Assembly (NCBI RefSeq): GCF_021190915.1
Contig: NZ_JAIOAP010000015.1
Span: forward strand, 62,001 to 126,000
From: Cohnella silvisoli
GTDB taxonomy: Bacteria; Bacillota; Bacilli; Paenibacillales; Paenibacillaceae
DNA: 64,000 nt
Direction: 5' to 3'
This document shows positions 15,601-25,029 of this stretch, piece after piece. Position 1 is the stretch's first letter, and every line of letters starts with the position of its first letter. The position numbers and the translations under genes were made by a program. The notes beneath the pieces were generated by a model that saw only the letters and a list, made by a program, of their open reading frames with translations, made no database searches and was not told the origin of the DNA.

Positions 15601-17419
15601 CACCGTCGAAGCCCGCCTGGATTGCGGCGCTGCGCAGATAGTCAAGTTCCTCCTTGACCGCCGTCAGACTGTTGCCGAAATCCCGCTTCAGACCGCTGAG
15701 ACTGTAAATGGAGATCACCGGCTTGTTGTCGATCTTCAGGTATCGATCATCCTTGAAGTAATATTCGATCCAATACGGCACTAAATTGTTACGGAAGTCA
15801 GCACTGTCTTTCGCAAAAGAAGCCCCGTTTTCCCACATAATCGTAAAGTCTAGCAAATCGCTGTATTTCGCGTTAAAAAATCCATCATGGAGTCCTTCCG
15901 CAAGATAAGGATCTTTAATTGGATTACCTTCGCCGCCTGTCGGTCGGAACCAGCAATACTGCTGGAACCCAACGCCGTGCTCGGCCATCCACTTAATCTC
16001 CCAGTCTGCTACCTCAGGATTTCCTTCGTCATAATAGCCCAAAAGCGGGACGCGATTGGGATATGGATTAATGCGGTCCCAACCGTAATGAGTGCCCTCT
16101 CGCCACAAGGAGCAGGACTGCATGCCAATCTCATAATCAGAGTCGTCAGGCAAAATCGGAGCCGGTACAGGGTCGGAAGGCGCCGCAGGCTGGTCGTAAA
16201 GCAACACATCGTCCAGCCATGCAACCGCGCCTTCGGGAATCGTAAAACCGATCTGATCCGGGTTCGATGTCAATACCTTCAGTTCCACTTGTTCAGCCCT
16301 GAGCTTACCATTAATGTAAATATCGCCTTTGGATTGCGATCGGTTTAGAATCAGCTTCACATGATACCACATATTGGGCAAATAATCGTATAGCGTCACC
16401 ACTGCTCCGGAAGAATTCACGTAGCCGATCTGTCCTCCGCTTGTGACAAGTGCTACCGAGTCTGCCGGTCCATCGCCTAACTCCACCCGAAAGCCGTCTT
16501 GCTTGTCAGGAAGATTGGCTTTGAACTCCAACACAAGGTCGCCGGACTGGGCAGGGACAGCTTTTGTCCATCGCATATCCGCTGTAGCTTCTTCCGCATC
16601 AGCTTTCAGACTATAGCTGTCAGGCCGTATGGAACTGCGGAGCTCCTCTACAGAAAACTCGCCTCCCGATGAGGTGTAAGACCAGTCTCCCGGCAGCATA
16701 CCCGGTTTGACGGAAATGAATCGCTCATTCACCGCATACCCCTTGTACAGCTTGATCGGAGAGAGGAATAAATCCCCTTTCGAGGCGACCCCAGTTGAAA
16801 TGAGGATGTTGTCCACGCCGCCGGTGTTCGATTTGAAAGGAGCTCCTGAGGCTTTCAGTAAACCGTTAACGTACACATCCGATGTACCTGCATCCAAATT
16901 CGCTATCAGCTTCACGCCGTATTCGGTATTCAGGGCATATGGCTGCAGTGTTTGATAGCCGGAAGGCGTGTCTAGCGTTAAGTTACCACCATAGACAGAA
17001 ATGGTTACGCTTTCATTGCTTCCGTCAGCAAGCTGTACCTTGGTGCCCTCCATATTTGCCATAAGCTTTATACGGAATTCAAGCGTGACCTTACCATTTG
17101 TACTAGGCATGAAAGAACGGCTTAAGGACACAGGCAAAAGGTTACTGGTATCGGTGATTTTAAACCAGTCCAGATACCCATACGATATACTCCCGCCAGC
17201 CCTTCGGACATCCCAACCAGACGCATACAAATCGTTATTGGCTGTCCCCTTGAATAGAAACGAGAAATTCTCATCGATTAAATAAGCAGCTTCATCCTCT
17301 GATTCCGTGACTCCGTTCTCTTCCGCTCGTACTTCTTCAAGCGGGGTAATCTGCCAAACTGTCAATAAGATAAACATAACTACCGCAAGCGCAAGTGTAA
17401 GCAACAAGTTTTTTTTCAT
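12638..17419 (-). CDS. Large secreted multi-module GH99-like (WbsX-type) glycan-active protein
   Basis: 1593 residues from ATG at 17419, preceded by GAAGGAGGG. Signal peptide: MKKNLLLTLALAVVMFILL. In order: two LamG-like beta-sandwich modules (about 35-230 and 235-410); a GH99/WbsX-like TIM barrel (about 425-770) with QQYCWFRPTGG and the typical end motif WNEFGEG, whose Glu is a candidate catalytic acid; a carbohydrate-binding-like sandwich (about 795-950); a copper-amine-oxidase-N-like module (about 955-1060; MVPIKFFQDALGYVVNWD); another sandwich; then two CBM4/9-like modules flanking a Big2 Ig domain (about 1385-1460; LSLNIGQTDVLSATVQP). No LPXTG or SLH anchor. It probably acts outside the cell on mannan- or rhamnose-rich glycan whose products enter through the importer encoded upstream in the same operon. 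Confidence 0.75.
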   Translation of the reverse strand: MKKNLLLTLALAVVMFILLTVWQITPLEEVRAEENGVTESEDEAAYLIDENFSFLFKGTANNDLYASGWDVRRAGGSISYGYLDWFKITDTSNLLPVSLSRSFMPSTNGKVTLEFRIKLMANMEGTKVQLADGSNESVTISVYGGNLTLDTPSGYQTLQPYALNTEYGVKLIANLDAGTSDVYVNGLLKASGAPFKSNTGGVDNILISTGVASKGDLFLSPIKLYKGYAVNERFISVKPGMLPGDWSYTSSGGEFSVEELRSSIRPDSYSLKADAEEATADMRWTKAVPAQSGDLVLEFKANLPDKQDGFRVELGDGPADSVALVTSGGQIGYVNSSGAVVTLYDYLPNMWYHVKLILNRSQSKGDIYINGKLRAEQVELKVLTSNPDQIGFTIPEGAVAWLDDVLLYDQPAAPSDPVPAPILPDDSDYEIGMQSCSLWREGTHYGWDRINPYPNRVPLLGYYDEGNPEVADWEIKWMAEHGVGFQQYCWFRPTGGEGNPIKDPYLAEGLHDGFFNAKYSDLLDFTIMWENGASFAKDSADFRNNLVPYWIEYYFKDDRYLKIDNKPVISIYSLSGLKRDFGNSLTAVKEELDYLRSAAIQAGFDGAIILSSYKGTYQQEMLDMSAAGFDAIYAYDWGLFGGNPGVAQSKMEQQRDADAIDLVATLSMGKDLLPWGGLKGYFATPEQFKSLALWTKDDFIPSLPTGSLGKRVVMLDNWNEFGEGHFIMPTDLERFGYLDAIRDVFAEEGPHVDASPTAGQKDRLGTLYPPGRTLPNLMAAEPTVGTGFAESWLFDTPGDSEGWTLEKQIDNLIVANGTYSGESVGNDPGLMSPPGLNFLAEDVPYIKLRMSSEVESEGQIFFITSDDGAWSEDKSTRFFVARTNGSFTDYLVPMWNGKKWSGQITQIRIDPITSPGSFSIDEISAVQVSNAENRIYIDQKLKRVKHAPELSGSTVMVPAADVFSLTGTPTEWDPAEQALIAEKDGKVLKLEAGNAAASVGLQTVVLPVAPQLLTDGTLMVPIKFFQDALGYVVNWDGGAKKLSIYTDSVVWNFDSIQGWTADSQISALAASGGKMTGTSTGTEPALLSPSELGIPLEAVKRIRLTAMNGTDGSEAQIFYRKTGESVWNTTQVLERPVVTEDTIYREYVFDPTAVIAWNGVLDQLKVIPANGTGPFSLDSIVLDLKERAAIKGENLIVMPGFEDQTIRNSGYLSTSQITTSEAYSGRQSLKVTAQAPYASIIFPAAIQKGQDYYYSVRAKLGSGTASGTLLRLCLVYKVDGVSKQFYFVTSEPLSTTGWKQVQGVYNIKETGTVTDVNFYVYPDKPAAPGIYYLDDVEVRPISYTPTSQWVYATGVSLNKTTLSLNIGQTDVLSATVQPLTAVQREVLWSSSNPAAATVDANGAVYGVASGTATITARSLDGNYSASSVVTVTSPPVYGSNLVTDPGFEDSVTHYSGYAITQQLTQAESHSGTQSLLVTKNNVYGSIHFPTATPIPNGQTFYYSAWAKLAPGSTAGSVLRICLNYKVDGVNKQIAILNSPALSENKWKQVSGTYTIQETGVLTDTFMFVYTDFPAGTGSYYLDDVEIRTVTTGP

Positions 17420-17513
17420 TACTGTCCCTCCTTCGTATTTTTCGCTTAGCCGGTCGGGAGCCTTCCTTTTCCAGACCACCCGACCGGATTACGTACGATT
17501 GCAGTTGTTGTTT

Positions 17514-19070
17514 TTATTTTGCCGCTGACAACCAGGCGTCGATTTGTTTCCGCGCCTCCGCTTCCACTTTATCCAATCCCGCTTCTAAAAGTCTCTTCTT
17601 CATGTTGGCGATGAATGCGTCAAAGTCGGGCATCGATCCGGTATTCAGGATGGACGCCATCTCCGTATAAGCGGCGCTCACCTGGGCTATTTCCGATTTC
17701 ACCGGCTCCGCATCGAAGTTGAAGCCCAGCAATGCCGAGGTTTTGGCTTCATTGTTGTTTTTCTGCATTTCTTCCAGGGCGGCAGTTGAATTCCAGTTGG
17801 AATCCCATTGATCCCATAATGGTCCCAACCAATTGTGCCAGATAGCCCAGGTTTGTTCAGCTCCCGTTTTTGGGGCAACTCTCGGATGGTCAGTACCTGC
17901 ACCGGATTCAATCGTATAGTTTTTATCCGCTAGTCCATAGGCCAAGGTGTTGGACAAAGTTGGATTTTTCCACACCTCATTCAGCACTTTCATGGCTGCC
18001 TTGGGGTTAGGCGAAGTCTTGCTGATGGCAGTTGCCCCACCGGTCATATTGCCGGTGGCAATAATAGGATAACCCACCAATGCTTCAACCGTAGGGAAAC
18101 CATAAAGGGTCGTAGATTTGGACCCGTCAGCAGTGTATCCTCCGGAATCCCTCATAACCGCGTACTTGCCTGACTTAGCCTCCGCCGTATAATCTGTCTT
18201 CAACGCGGCATCCTTGGCGATGTAGCCCTTCTGGTAGAACCTGTTCGTTACCCGGAAGAAATCAAGCCATTCAGGAACGTCCGTATCCCAAACGAGCTTA
18301 CCGGTATTTTCATTATACTTGAGACCCTTGGTTACATCCGTATGTTCCTTCATCACAATACCTGCCGTGACTTTTTTGGTAGTTAACAGTGGTATAATTC
18401 CTGGCTCATTCGCTTTTATCTGTTCCAGAAACGGTTCAAGATCCTCTAATTTGTGGATGTTTTGGAAGTCCAGATTGTATTTGTCTGCCAAATCCTTCTT
18501 GAAAACGAACCCCACTGGAGCAGAATACGGGGACTGAGCAGGTATAGCCATTATTTTGCCGTTGTAAGTTACCGCGTCCCATGCCCGAGGATCCACTTTC
18601 TTCAAGATATCCTGACCGTACTCTTGAAGCAGATCGTCCAACGGCAGAAAAGCTCCGCGGGCTACATTGTTGCTGATCGAATTCGTCCAGCTTGATGTCA
18701 GCACCAGATCATACGGCTCTCCAGAGGCCGACATCAGCTTCATTTTGTCCTCCCAGGCGGCATTGTCGATAAAATTGATATGAAGCTTGGCGTTGACTGC
18801 CTCCAGCATTTTATTGGCTTCCGCTTCCACCGATTCCTGATTCTTAATCGTATCGATGGGTTTGAGCATGTACCAACTTACATTCGCGATTTCCGTCGGT
18901 TTGTCTGCATTTGCGGATGTCTCGGGTTGGACCGAAGCCTTGTCCCAATTGTTACCCTCATTGCCGCTTCCGCAGCCGGTTAGAGCAACGGCCAGTACTG
19001 CTCCCGCTGCGATCCATTGAATAACCCGATCGGTCGCTTTCTTAGGATTTTTGGTGCGTGTCTCTTTCAT
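17514..19070 (-). CDS. Lipoprotein solute-binding protein of a sugar ABC importer (LplA/YtcQ type)
   Basis: 518 residues, ATG at 19070 behind GGGAGG. Basic N-region, hydrophobic stretch and lipobox LTGC with Cys33 as the lipidated residue. The rest fits the large binding proteins paired with LplB/LplC permeases in Paenibacillaceae, including PYDLVLTSSWTN, NGKIMAIPAQSP, and a C-terminal helical region. These bind oligosaccharides from plant or bacterial polysaccharide at the outer membrane face. Third gene of the operon, after both permeases and before the GH99-like enzyme. No ATPase gene is present; a shared MsmX-type ATPase is usual. Confidence 0.85.
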   Translation of the reverse strand: MKETRTKNPKKATDRVIQWIAAGAVLAVALTGCGSGNEGNNWDKASVQPETSANADKPTEIANVSWYMLKPIDTIKNQESVEAEANKMLEAVNAKLHINFIDNAAWEDKMKLMSASGEPYDLVLTSSWTNSISNNVARGAFLPLDDLLQEYGQDILKKVDPRAWDAVTYNGKIMAIPAQSPYSAPVGFVFKKDLADKYNLDFQNIHKLEDLEPFLEQIKANEPGIIPLLTTKKVTAGIVMKEHTDVTKGLKYNENTGKLVWDTDVPEWLDFFRVTNRFYQKGYIAKDAALKTDYTAEAKSGKYAVMRDSGGYTADGSKSTTLYGFPTVEALVGYPIIATGNMTGGATAISKTSPNPKAAMKVLNEVWKNPTLSNTLAYGLADKNYTIESGAGTDHPRVAPKTGAEQTWAIWHNWLGPLWDQWDSNWNSTAALEEMQKNNNEAKTSALLGFNFDAEPVKSEIAQVSAAYTEMASILNTGSMPDFDAFIANMKKRLLEAGLDKVEAEARKQIDAWLSAAK

Positions 19071-19165
19071 GTTAGAGCCTCCCTTAGTATGAATTACAAT
19101 TGCTTATATGAAAATGCCCATGAAACAGGCTATTTTCCGAAACTGGAACCGTACCGGTTGACTGC

Positions 19166-20068
19166 TTACCCTTTGATTGCACCGACAGTCAGGCCTTGAA
19201 CAAAGTAACGCTGGAAAAACGGGAAGACCACCAGCATAGGTCCTGCCGCAAGCACACACATGGCCATCCGTGCCCCAAGGCTTGGCACTTGCTGCCCTTC
19301 CTTAACGAGACCGTATTGCATAGCTTCTGCGCTGTTAAGGAACTCCATATTCCTAAGCACCCTGATCAGAATATATTGCAGTTTCATCAAGTTCTCATTC
19401 TCGATATATAAAAGGGTCAGCCACCAATCGTTCCAATGCTCCAGCAGGAGGAACAAACCTACAGTAGCCAGAGCTGGCTTGGCCAGCGGCAGGACAATGC
19501 GTGTGAAGATGGTAAATTCTCCAGCACCATCAATTTTGGCGGATTCGTACAGCGCATCGGGCACTGACTGGAGGAATCCCTTCATTAACATCACGTGCCA
19601 ACCACTGATAAGCATGGGCAGGACCAGCGCCCAGATGGTGTCTTTGAGATCCAGCCAGCGCACCATAAGAATGTAAGAGGGTACCATGCCGCCGTTGAAC
19701 AACATAGTGAAGAAGACATAAAACGAGAGCTGCTTCCGATAGGCAAAATCCTTGCGGACGATGGCAAAGGCGTAGCTGGCAGTAATCCACAAACCAGCGA
19801 TGGCGCCTAATGCCGTTGTCCCTATGGTGACGATATAGGAACGGATCAGCGTTGTCGGATCATGAAGAATCATCTTGTAAGCGGAAAAGTCCAATAGACT
19901 AGGAATAACAGAATACCCTTTACGGATAATCTCGCCTTCATTCTGGAACGAGGTGCCCACTACCACCAAGAACGGGTATAAGGACACAGCGCAAAAGACG
20001 ATAAATCCCAGATGAGTAAATACTTGTCCCCATGAGACCGGAGGGCGTTTGGTTGTCGATGTATTCAA
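19166..20068 (-). CDS. Carbohydrate ABC transporter permease (LplC/YtcP type)
   Basis: 300 residues, six predicted membrane helices, with the cytoplasmic EAA loop YESAKIDGAGEFTIFTRIVLPL that docks the ATPase. Ends FFQRYFVQGLTVGAIKG, the characteristic tail of this permease group. It forms a heterodimer with the permease encoded 12 bp upstream to move oligosaccharide delivered by the binding protein. Confidence 0.9.
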   Translation of the reverse strand: MNTSTTKRPPVSWGQVFTHLGFIVFCAVSLYPFLVVVGTSFQNEGEIIRKGYSVIPSLLDFSAYKMILHDPTTLIRSYIVTIGTTALGAIAGLWITASYAFAIVRKDFAYRKQLSFYVFFTMLFNGGMVPSYILMVRWLDLKDTIWALVLPMLISGWHVMLMKGFLQSVPDALYESAKIDGAGEFTIFTRIVLPLAKPALATVGLFLLLEHWNDWWLTLLYIENENLMKLQYILIRVLRNMEFLNSAEAMQYGLVKEGQQVPSLGARMAMCVLAAGPMLVVFPFFQRYFVQGLTVGAIKG

Positions 20069-20080
20069 GATCGGGCCTCC

Positions 20081-20980
20081 TTAAAATAGTGCATTGTCGG
20101 AATTAACTTTCCGTACAATGTAATTGGTCAAGAGAACCAGCACAAAGCCTACGATGGATTGGAAAAAACCTGCGGCTGATGCCATTCCGAGATCACCCAT
20201 GTCTATTAAAGAACGATAAACAAAGGTATCTATAACATCCGTTGTAGGATACAGCTGGGATGAATTAAGCGTAACGTTGTAGAACAATCCGAAATCACTA
20301 TAAAAGATTTTGCCGATGTTTAGAATGACAAGCATAATGATTATCGGTGCGATCATTGGCACGGAGATTGATATCGCCTGCCGGAACCGGCTCGCACCGT
20401 CAATCTTAGCGGCCTCATAATATTCCGAATCGATGCCCATCAATGCCGCATAGTAGATAACCGCCGAATAACCCAAACCTTTCCATACAGCTGCCACTAT
20501 CAGAATGAAAGGCCAATATTTCGCTTCGTTGTACCACATAATGGGTTCCTGCCCGAACCAGCCTAGCACCTGGTTTAGCACGCCATAATCCATATCCAGA
20601 AGTGCCCTGAACGCGAAACCTGCTACCACCCAGGAGATAAAATAGGGGATAAACAAAACCGTCTGATACACTTTAACGCCGCCTCGGCCCAACTCCCGAA
20701 AAAGCAGTGCCACGAAAACGGAAATGGATGTCCCAAGCACAATAAACACAAAATTATAGGACAACGTGTTTCGCAGCGCCCGCTGTAGGGAGTTTCCGTT
20801 AAAAAGATACGTAAAATTATCAAACCCTGTCCAAGGGCTGTTCAGAATGCCCAGATCGTATCGATAGTCTTTAAACGGCAACAGCAGGCCGTATAGGGGA
20901 ACATACTGGAATATAAAAAGCACAACGATGCCTGGCAGCGCCAGCAACAGCAGTCCCCCATTTTTCCTTAAAGTTTTCAT
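20081..20980 (-). CDS. Carbohydrate ABC transporter permease (LplB/YteP type)
   Basis: 299 residues from ATG at 20980 behind AAGGAGGAG. Six helices; EAA loop YEAAKIDGASRFRQAISISV; typical N-terminus with a short basic stretch then LLLLALPGIVVLFIFQYVPLYG and the GFDNF signature (WTGFDNFTYLF). First gene of the leftward operon permease - permease - binding protein - GH99-like enzyme, facing the divergent AraC regulator. Confidence 0.9.
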   Translation of the reverse strand: MKTLRKNGGLLLLALPGIVVLFIFQYVPLYGLLLPFKDYRYDLGILNSPWTGFDNFTYLFNGNSLQRALRNTLSYNFVFIVLGTSISVFVALLFRELGRGGVKVYQTVLFIPYFISWVVAGFAFRALLDMDYGVLNQVLGWFGQEPIMWYNEAKYWPFILIVAAVWKGLGYSAVIYYAALMGIDSEYYEAAKIDGASRFRQAISISVPMIAPIIIMLVILNIGKIFYSDFGLFYNVTLNSSQLYPTTDVIDTFVYRSLIDMGDLGMASAAGFFQSIVGFVLVLLTNYIVRKVNSDNALF

Positions 20981-21532
20981 GTCCAGTTCTCCTCCTTGCC
21001 GGTTCGCGTTTATTTATAGTCCATTTCCCAGGTCCGCGCCGGCCCATTTGCTAGCTCTAACTGTACGCCCGCTATCGAGGCATGTAAATTTCAAACTTTG
21101 ACGATTCCTCTGATAAATGACCGTAAATACAGATATTCGCGTATTCTTTAAAATCTGAAAATGTACTTGTTTGACCACTGCCGACCCTCGCAATATTTTC
21201 ATAAATCCCCAAAAACACCATTCATCTATTCAAAAAACGACGTCCCTTTCGAGTATTGTTCGTTCTATTTACTCCCCTTGCGCTGCTCTGTCAGATGCCG
21301 ACACTGGCAAAATTGCCGTTAATTAATGGGCGACGGACACCTCGGTAGCACTTGCATTTGTTGATGTGGATGAATTGCTTGCTTTACTAAAGGCGGGAAG
21401 ATAACCGGGGACTGTTTCTTTCCTTTAAAAACTGTCGTTTCTTTTGAGTTTTGTCTTCTTCCTGTACACACCGCCGCCCTTTCCGGTATCCTTGGAGCTA
21501 TATCGTCCGCTTATCTAAAAGGAGCACCCCCC
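20981..21532. other. Divergent regulatory region between importer operon and AraC regulator
   Basis: About 550 bp without a supported gene. It must hold the promoters of both divergent units and the binding site of the membrane-anchored AraC regulator, but I see no -35/-10 pair good enough to call. A 25-codon stretch (21327-21404, plus) reads like coding sequence (ALAFVDVDELLALLKAGR then stop) directly after a TAA and may be a relic; support is weak. Confidence 0.4.
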
Positions 21533-23914
21533 ATGAAAGATGTGATAGCATGGCTCAGAACAAGAAGTCTGCTTATGAAGATGATAGCGTTTACCAGTAT
21601 TGCCGTGCTGTTGCTGGTAAGCATACTTGCGGCGATTCTATACGGAAACGCCCGTAGTCTATTAGGCAGCCAGGACAGCATCAGCAGCCGCAAGATCGTC
21701 TATCAAGTGAATTACAATCTGAGCCAGATGAATGAATCCATCGTCCGCTTGACTCAGTCTTTTTATCTGAATCCGGATATCAGCGATATCATGTTCGGCC
21801 AAAGTGAAGACATGTCCGCCATCGCCCTGAAGATGAACAAGGCATCCAGCACGGTTACATCGGCCAACTTATACGTTCATTCCATCAGCGTCTACAATCC
21901 ACAGACCCGGTCTTTCTACAATACCGGTTCCCCTGTTTTTTTCGATGATCCGCTGATTAAAGCATTATTTGATGAGGATACGCCCCTACCCAAATTGAAA
22001 CCTGTCTACCGAAATCTAGGCAAGCTGGTAAACGGTCGTGAGGTCGGTGAGCCTGTATTTTCCTATTTTATGTTCGAGAAACCGGAAAACGGCAGCTACG
22101 GCGGTGCCGTTGTCATCAACATCAAGGCTGAGTGGATTCTGGACAGTCTGCATGAAGTGAATATGATCGATCCTGGAAAAGGGGCTCATATTCTTATAAT
22201 GGACCGCGACAATCGGCTCATTAATACCGTCGGGGACATCGGGGAGCAACCGGATTGGTTGAAAGAAGCCTTGATCCGCCGCCTCTCTACGGAAACTCTG
22301 GAAGGGGAACAAGGTTCCTTTGTGGAAAGTAACAATAACAAAGAATATTTGATTACGTATGCGGACAACAGCTCCATGGGTATGACCTTTCTGAAAATTC
22401 AACCGGCTCTTGAGGTGTATCATTATCTGAACAGCTTTAAATCTTCCATCCTTTTCATTACAGCTGTCTTTCTGGGCGCCTCCATTATCGTCTCCGTGCT
22501 TGTAGCCAGGAGGCTCTACATGCCTATAGGAAGGCTCGTCAAACTGGTTTCAGACGGAAAAGACGCCCCCTTCGTTCAAAGAGAGCACCGAGATGAAATA
22601 TCCTACCTGGACCATGTGTTCAAGCAATCTATGACCACACTGCAAAGCTATCAGGACGAGCATTACCAATATCGGGACGTAAAGAAGCATTATTGGCTTA
22701 GACGTTTTTTAACGGAGAAACTTCTGATGAATTGGTATGAGTTGGAGGAGGTATTCGCCAGGACCGGTATCATTCTACCACGCAGGGCTACCTACGCCGT
22801 GGTGCTATTAAAAATCGACGATTACAGCCGATTCCGAGAGCAATATTCCACCAAGGTTCAAGAAGCTATCCGGTTTGCCTTGTTAAACATTGTATCCGAA
22901 TGGCTATCACCTTCCTTCGCAAATGAGGGGCTTGATTTGAAGGAAGACCATGTGGGGTTTATTGTGGGCGTTCCTGATGATACGGACTTTCCCGAAGATC
23001 TAATACCCTTGTTGGAGCAAGCCAGACAGACAGTGAGGCGTTTCTACAAGCTCAGCTTCACCGTCTCCATCAGCCGAGAAACAGAAGAATTCGTCCAATT
23101 ATTTGCCCTATATAACCAAACATTGAATCAGTCCTCGTACCGTTTTCAATATGGGCATGGTGCTATCCTGCATCCCGACAGTTGCAATTTTGATCGCTCC
23201 AGTGGGCAAAGCGAAGTCCCCTCTGCACTGATCAGACAGCTTCACGGTGCGATGATAGGCAAAGAGGCGGAAGATGCACGGGCATGCTTAACCGCCATCT
23301 TTGAGAAAATCCGCTCTTTGGAGTATCAGCATGCTTTGACGGCTATTTTTGCACTGATTGAAGCTGTCAAGAAAAGCCTCGACATCGAGGGCCATCCTTC
23401 ATCCTCTTCCCTACTTATCGAGCTTTCCTCCCTCTCTCTTCATTTGAGCAAGAAGGAAACTCTGAACGAAATCGAGTGGGAGCTGTCTAGTATTGTGAAG
23501 AAAGCGTTACAAAACGAGACCAAGGTGCCAGTTACAGTCTCCTTGGATGCCTATGTTGTGGAGACGGTAGCGAATTATATTTGGACCAACTATAGCGATC
23601 CGGGCATTTGTCTGGCCTCAATCGCCTCCATGATGAAGATTTCATCACGCAAGTTAGGAAATCTGTTCAAAGCGGGGAAGCAAATGTCTGTAGCCGATTA
23701 TATAAACGAAACCCGTCTATTAAAGGCATCAGAATTGCTATTGGAGCAGAACAGTAGCATCAGGGGAATTGTGGAGCGCATTGGCGTGGCCAATGAAACG
23801 TATTTTTTCAGCCTGTTCAAAAAAAAATTTGGCGTTACTCCCAAGGAATATGTACTAAAGCACTATGCGGAACAAACGGCGGAGGCTCCACGAAGTCAAC
23901 CCGATAGGATTTAG
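21533..23914 (+). CDS. Membrane-anchored AraC-family regulator with extracellular sensor (YesS type)
   Basis: 793 residues, ATG at 21533 with AAAGGAGC upstream. A transmembrane helix at about 15-40 and a second at about 308-332 enclose an extracellular Cache-like sensor of about 265 residues; a HAMP-like linker follows the second helix (RRLYMPIGRLVKLVSDGKD). The C-terminal 100 residues are the double helix-turn-helix (CLASIASMMKISSRKLGNLF; VERIGVANETYFFSLFKKKFGVTP). Regulators of this shape sense sugar or binding-protein signals outside and switch the adjacent uptake operon. It is divergent from the LplBCA-type operon, its likely target. Confidence 0.9.
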   Translation: MKDVIAWLRTRSLLMKMIAFTSIAVLLLVSILAAILYGNARSLLGSQDSISSRKIVYQVNYNLSQMNESIVRLTQSFYLNPDISDIMFGQSEDMSAIALKMNKASSTVTSANLYVHSISVYNPQTRSFYNTGSPVFFDDPLIKALFDEDTPLPKLKPVYRNLGKLVNGREVGEPVFSYFMFEKPENGSYGGAVVINIKAEWILDSLHEVNMIDPGKGAHILIMDRDNRLINTVGDIGEQPDWLKEALIRRLSTETLEGEQGSFVESNNNKEYLITYADNSSMGMTFLKIQPALEVYHYLNSFKSSILFITAVFLGASIIVSVLVARRLYMPIGRLVKLVSDGKDAPFVQREHRDEISYLDHVFKQSMTTLQSYQDEHYQYRDVKKHYWLRRFLTEKLLMNWYELEEVFARTGIILPRRATYAVVLLKIDDYSRFREQYSTKVQEAIRFALLNIVSEWLSPSFANEGLDLKEDHVGFIVGVPDDTDFPEDLIPLLEQARQTVRRFYKLSFTVSISRETEEFVQLFALYNQTLNQSSYRFQYGHGAILHPDSCNFDRSSGQSEVPSALIRQLHGAMIGKEAEDARACLTAIFEKIRSLEYQHALTAIFALIEAVKKSLDIEGHPSSSSLLIELSSLSLHLSKKETLNEIEWELSSIVKKALQNETKVPVTVSLDAYVVETVANYIWTNYSDPGICLASIASMMKISSRKLGNLFKAGKQMSVADYINETRLLKASELLLEQNSSIRGIVERIGVANETYFFSLFKKKFGVTPKEYVLKHYAEQTAEAPRSQPDRI

Positions 23915-23972
23915 GGGAGTTCTCGCCCCCAAACAAATTAACGCGGTAATCCGTTAAAGAAAATGGAATAGT

Positions 23973-24020
23973 CTGTTGAGGTTTTTCAACAGGCTGAGCG
24001 TCTCCGGGAGGAGACGCTTT
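23973..24020 (+). terminator. Tandem hairpins, intrinsic terminator
   Basis: First hairpin CTGTTGA / TCAACAG (23973-23979, 23986-23992); second AGCGTCTCC / GGAGACGCT (23997-24005, 24010-24018) with tetraloop GGGA and TTGTT after it. Ends the AraC regulator transcript. Confidence 0.8.
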
Positions 24021-24103
24021 GTTCCATCATACGGTTGTCCGATGAACATGTTACAAAAATCCCTTCATCTTGGCTTTGCGGGCTACCGCTTTGTGTATAC
24101 CTC

Positions 24104-24916
24104 CTATTTTCCGCCTACAAAGAATGCTGTAAGCTCCGATGAAATGATTTTGGTATTAAGTTTCTTGGTATGGCCAAGTCCCTTTTTACTCATCAATTGC
24201 GCGTTAGGGAGCACGTTGGCCAGTGCCTGGGCGGCATGACGCAGCGCAGCCGGGCTCTCAATGCCTTCGAGCACCAGCGTTGGCATCGTGACTGTACGCC
24301 ATAATTCGGCAGGCAGCGGCTTTCCGTCCAAATATTCAGCCAACAAAGCCGCGTCGTAGGGGAGAGTGTGAGCAACAGCCATGAGATTAGACCACACGCC
24401 TGGCATTATACGTATCAAGCCGACAACGAATGAAGGAGCACCCATCCCCTGCGTCATAAAGTACTTGATGGCCTCTGCCCGGCGATTAGCGGCAATTAGC
24501 TCAGCAACGTGTTTGTCGAAATTGTTCGGCGGTTTGCGGTCTGTAGCTTCAACCACGAACGGAGGTTCATGCAGAGCCAATTTCGTGATGTTTGCCCCCC
24601 TGGCTGCTGCCTGCAACGCAAGAACCGCCCCGGATGACAAACCCCATACGTACGCCGAGCCGCCAGCTTCATCAATCATTGCTTGAAGATCTTCAAACTC
24701 GCGCTCTACGGCATAGGGCTGCGTGTCTCCGCTATCGCCGCGGCCGCGGCGATCGTAGTTGAACACCGTGAAGTGCTGTGACAACAGATTAGCCAGCTGC
24801 ACCTGACCCGGGAAATTACGGTAGCTGAACGCACCCGTTACCAGGATGAGCGCCGGTCCTTGACCCTTTTTGTCATAGGCGATCTTGGTGCCGTCTTTTG
24901 AAGTAATTGAGTACAT
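24104..24916 (-). CDS. Alpha/beta hydrolase
   Basis: 270 residues, ATG at 24916 behind AAAGGAG. Nucleophile elbow GLSSG with Ser near residue 95, oxyanion region LILVTGAFSYR, NYDRRGRGDSG after strand 4, a late acid in LEGIESP and the catalytic His in GLGHTKKL. Cytoplasmic, no signal peptide. Esterase, lactonase or haloperoxidase-like reactions are all possible. It is monocistronic, between a terminator on one side and a nucleotidyltransferase gene in the same direction on the other. Confidence 0.8.
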   Translation of the reverse strand: MYSITSKDGTKIAYDKKGQGPALILVTGAFSYRNFPGQVQLANLLSQHFTVFNYDRRGRGDSGDTQPYAVEREFEDLQAMIDEAGGSAYVWGLSSGAVLALQAAARGANITKLALHEPPFVVEATDRKPPNNFDKHVAELIAANRRAEAIKYFMTQGMGAPSFVVGLIRIMPGVWSNLMAVAHTLPYDAALLAEYLDGKPLPAELWRTVTMPTLVLEGIESPAALRHAAQALANVLPNAQLMSKKGLGHTKKLNTKIISSELTAFFVGGK

Positions 24917-25029
24917 GGTATGTCTCCTTTTGTGTACTAGATTTTGCTTCTATATGAACGACGAATAGATATCGAATGAATCGACATGATGGAATAATTT
25001 TTTCGATTCGCCATTCTCCCAGCAACATC

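Noticed and set aside
24978..25009. GAATCGA/TCGATTC inverted repeat between hydrolase and nucleotidyltransferase genes
   Set aside because: Seven-bp arms with an 18-base loop and no T-tract; could be chance, no gene assignment possible.
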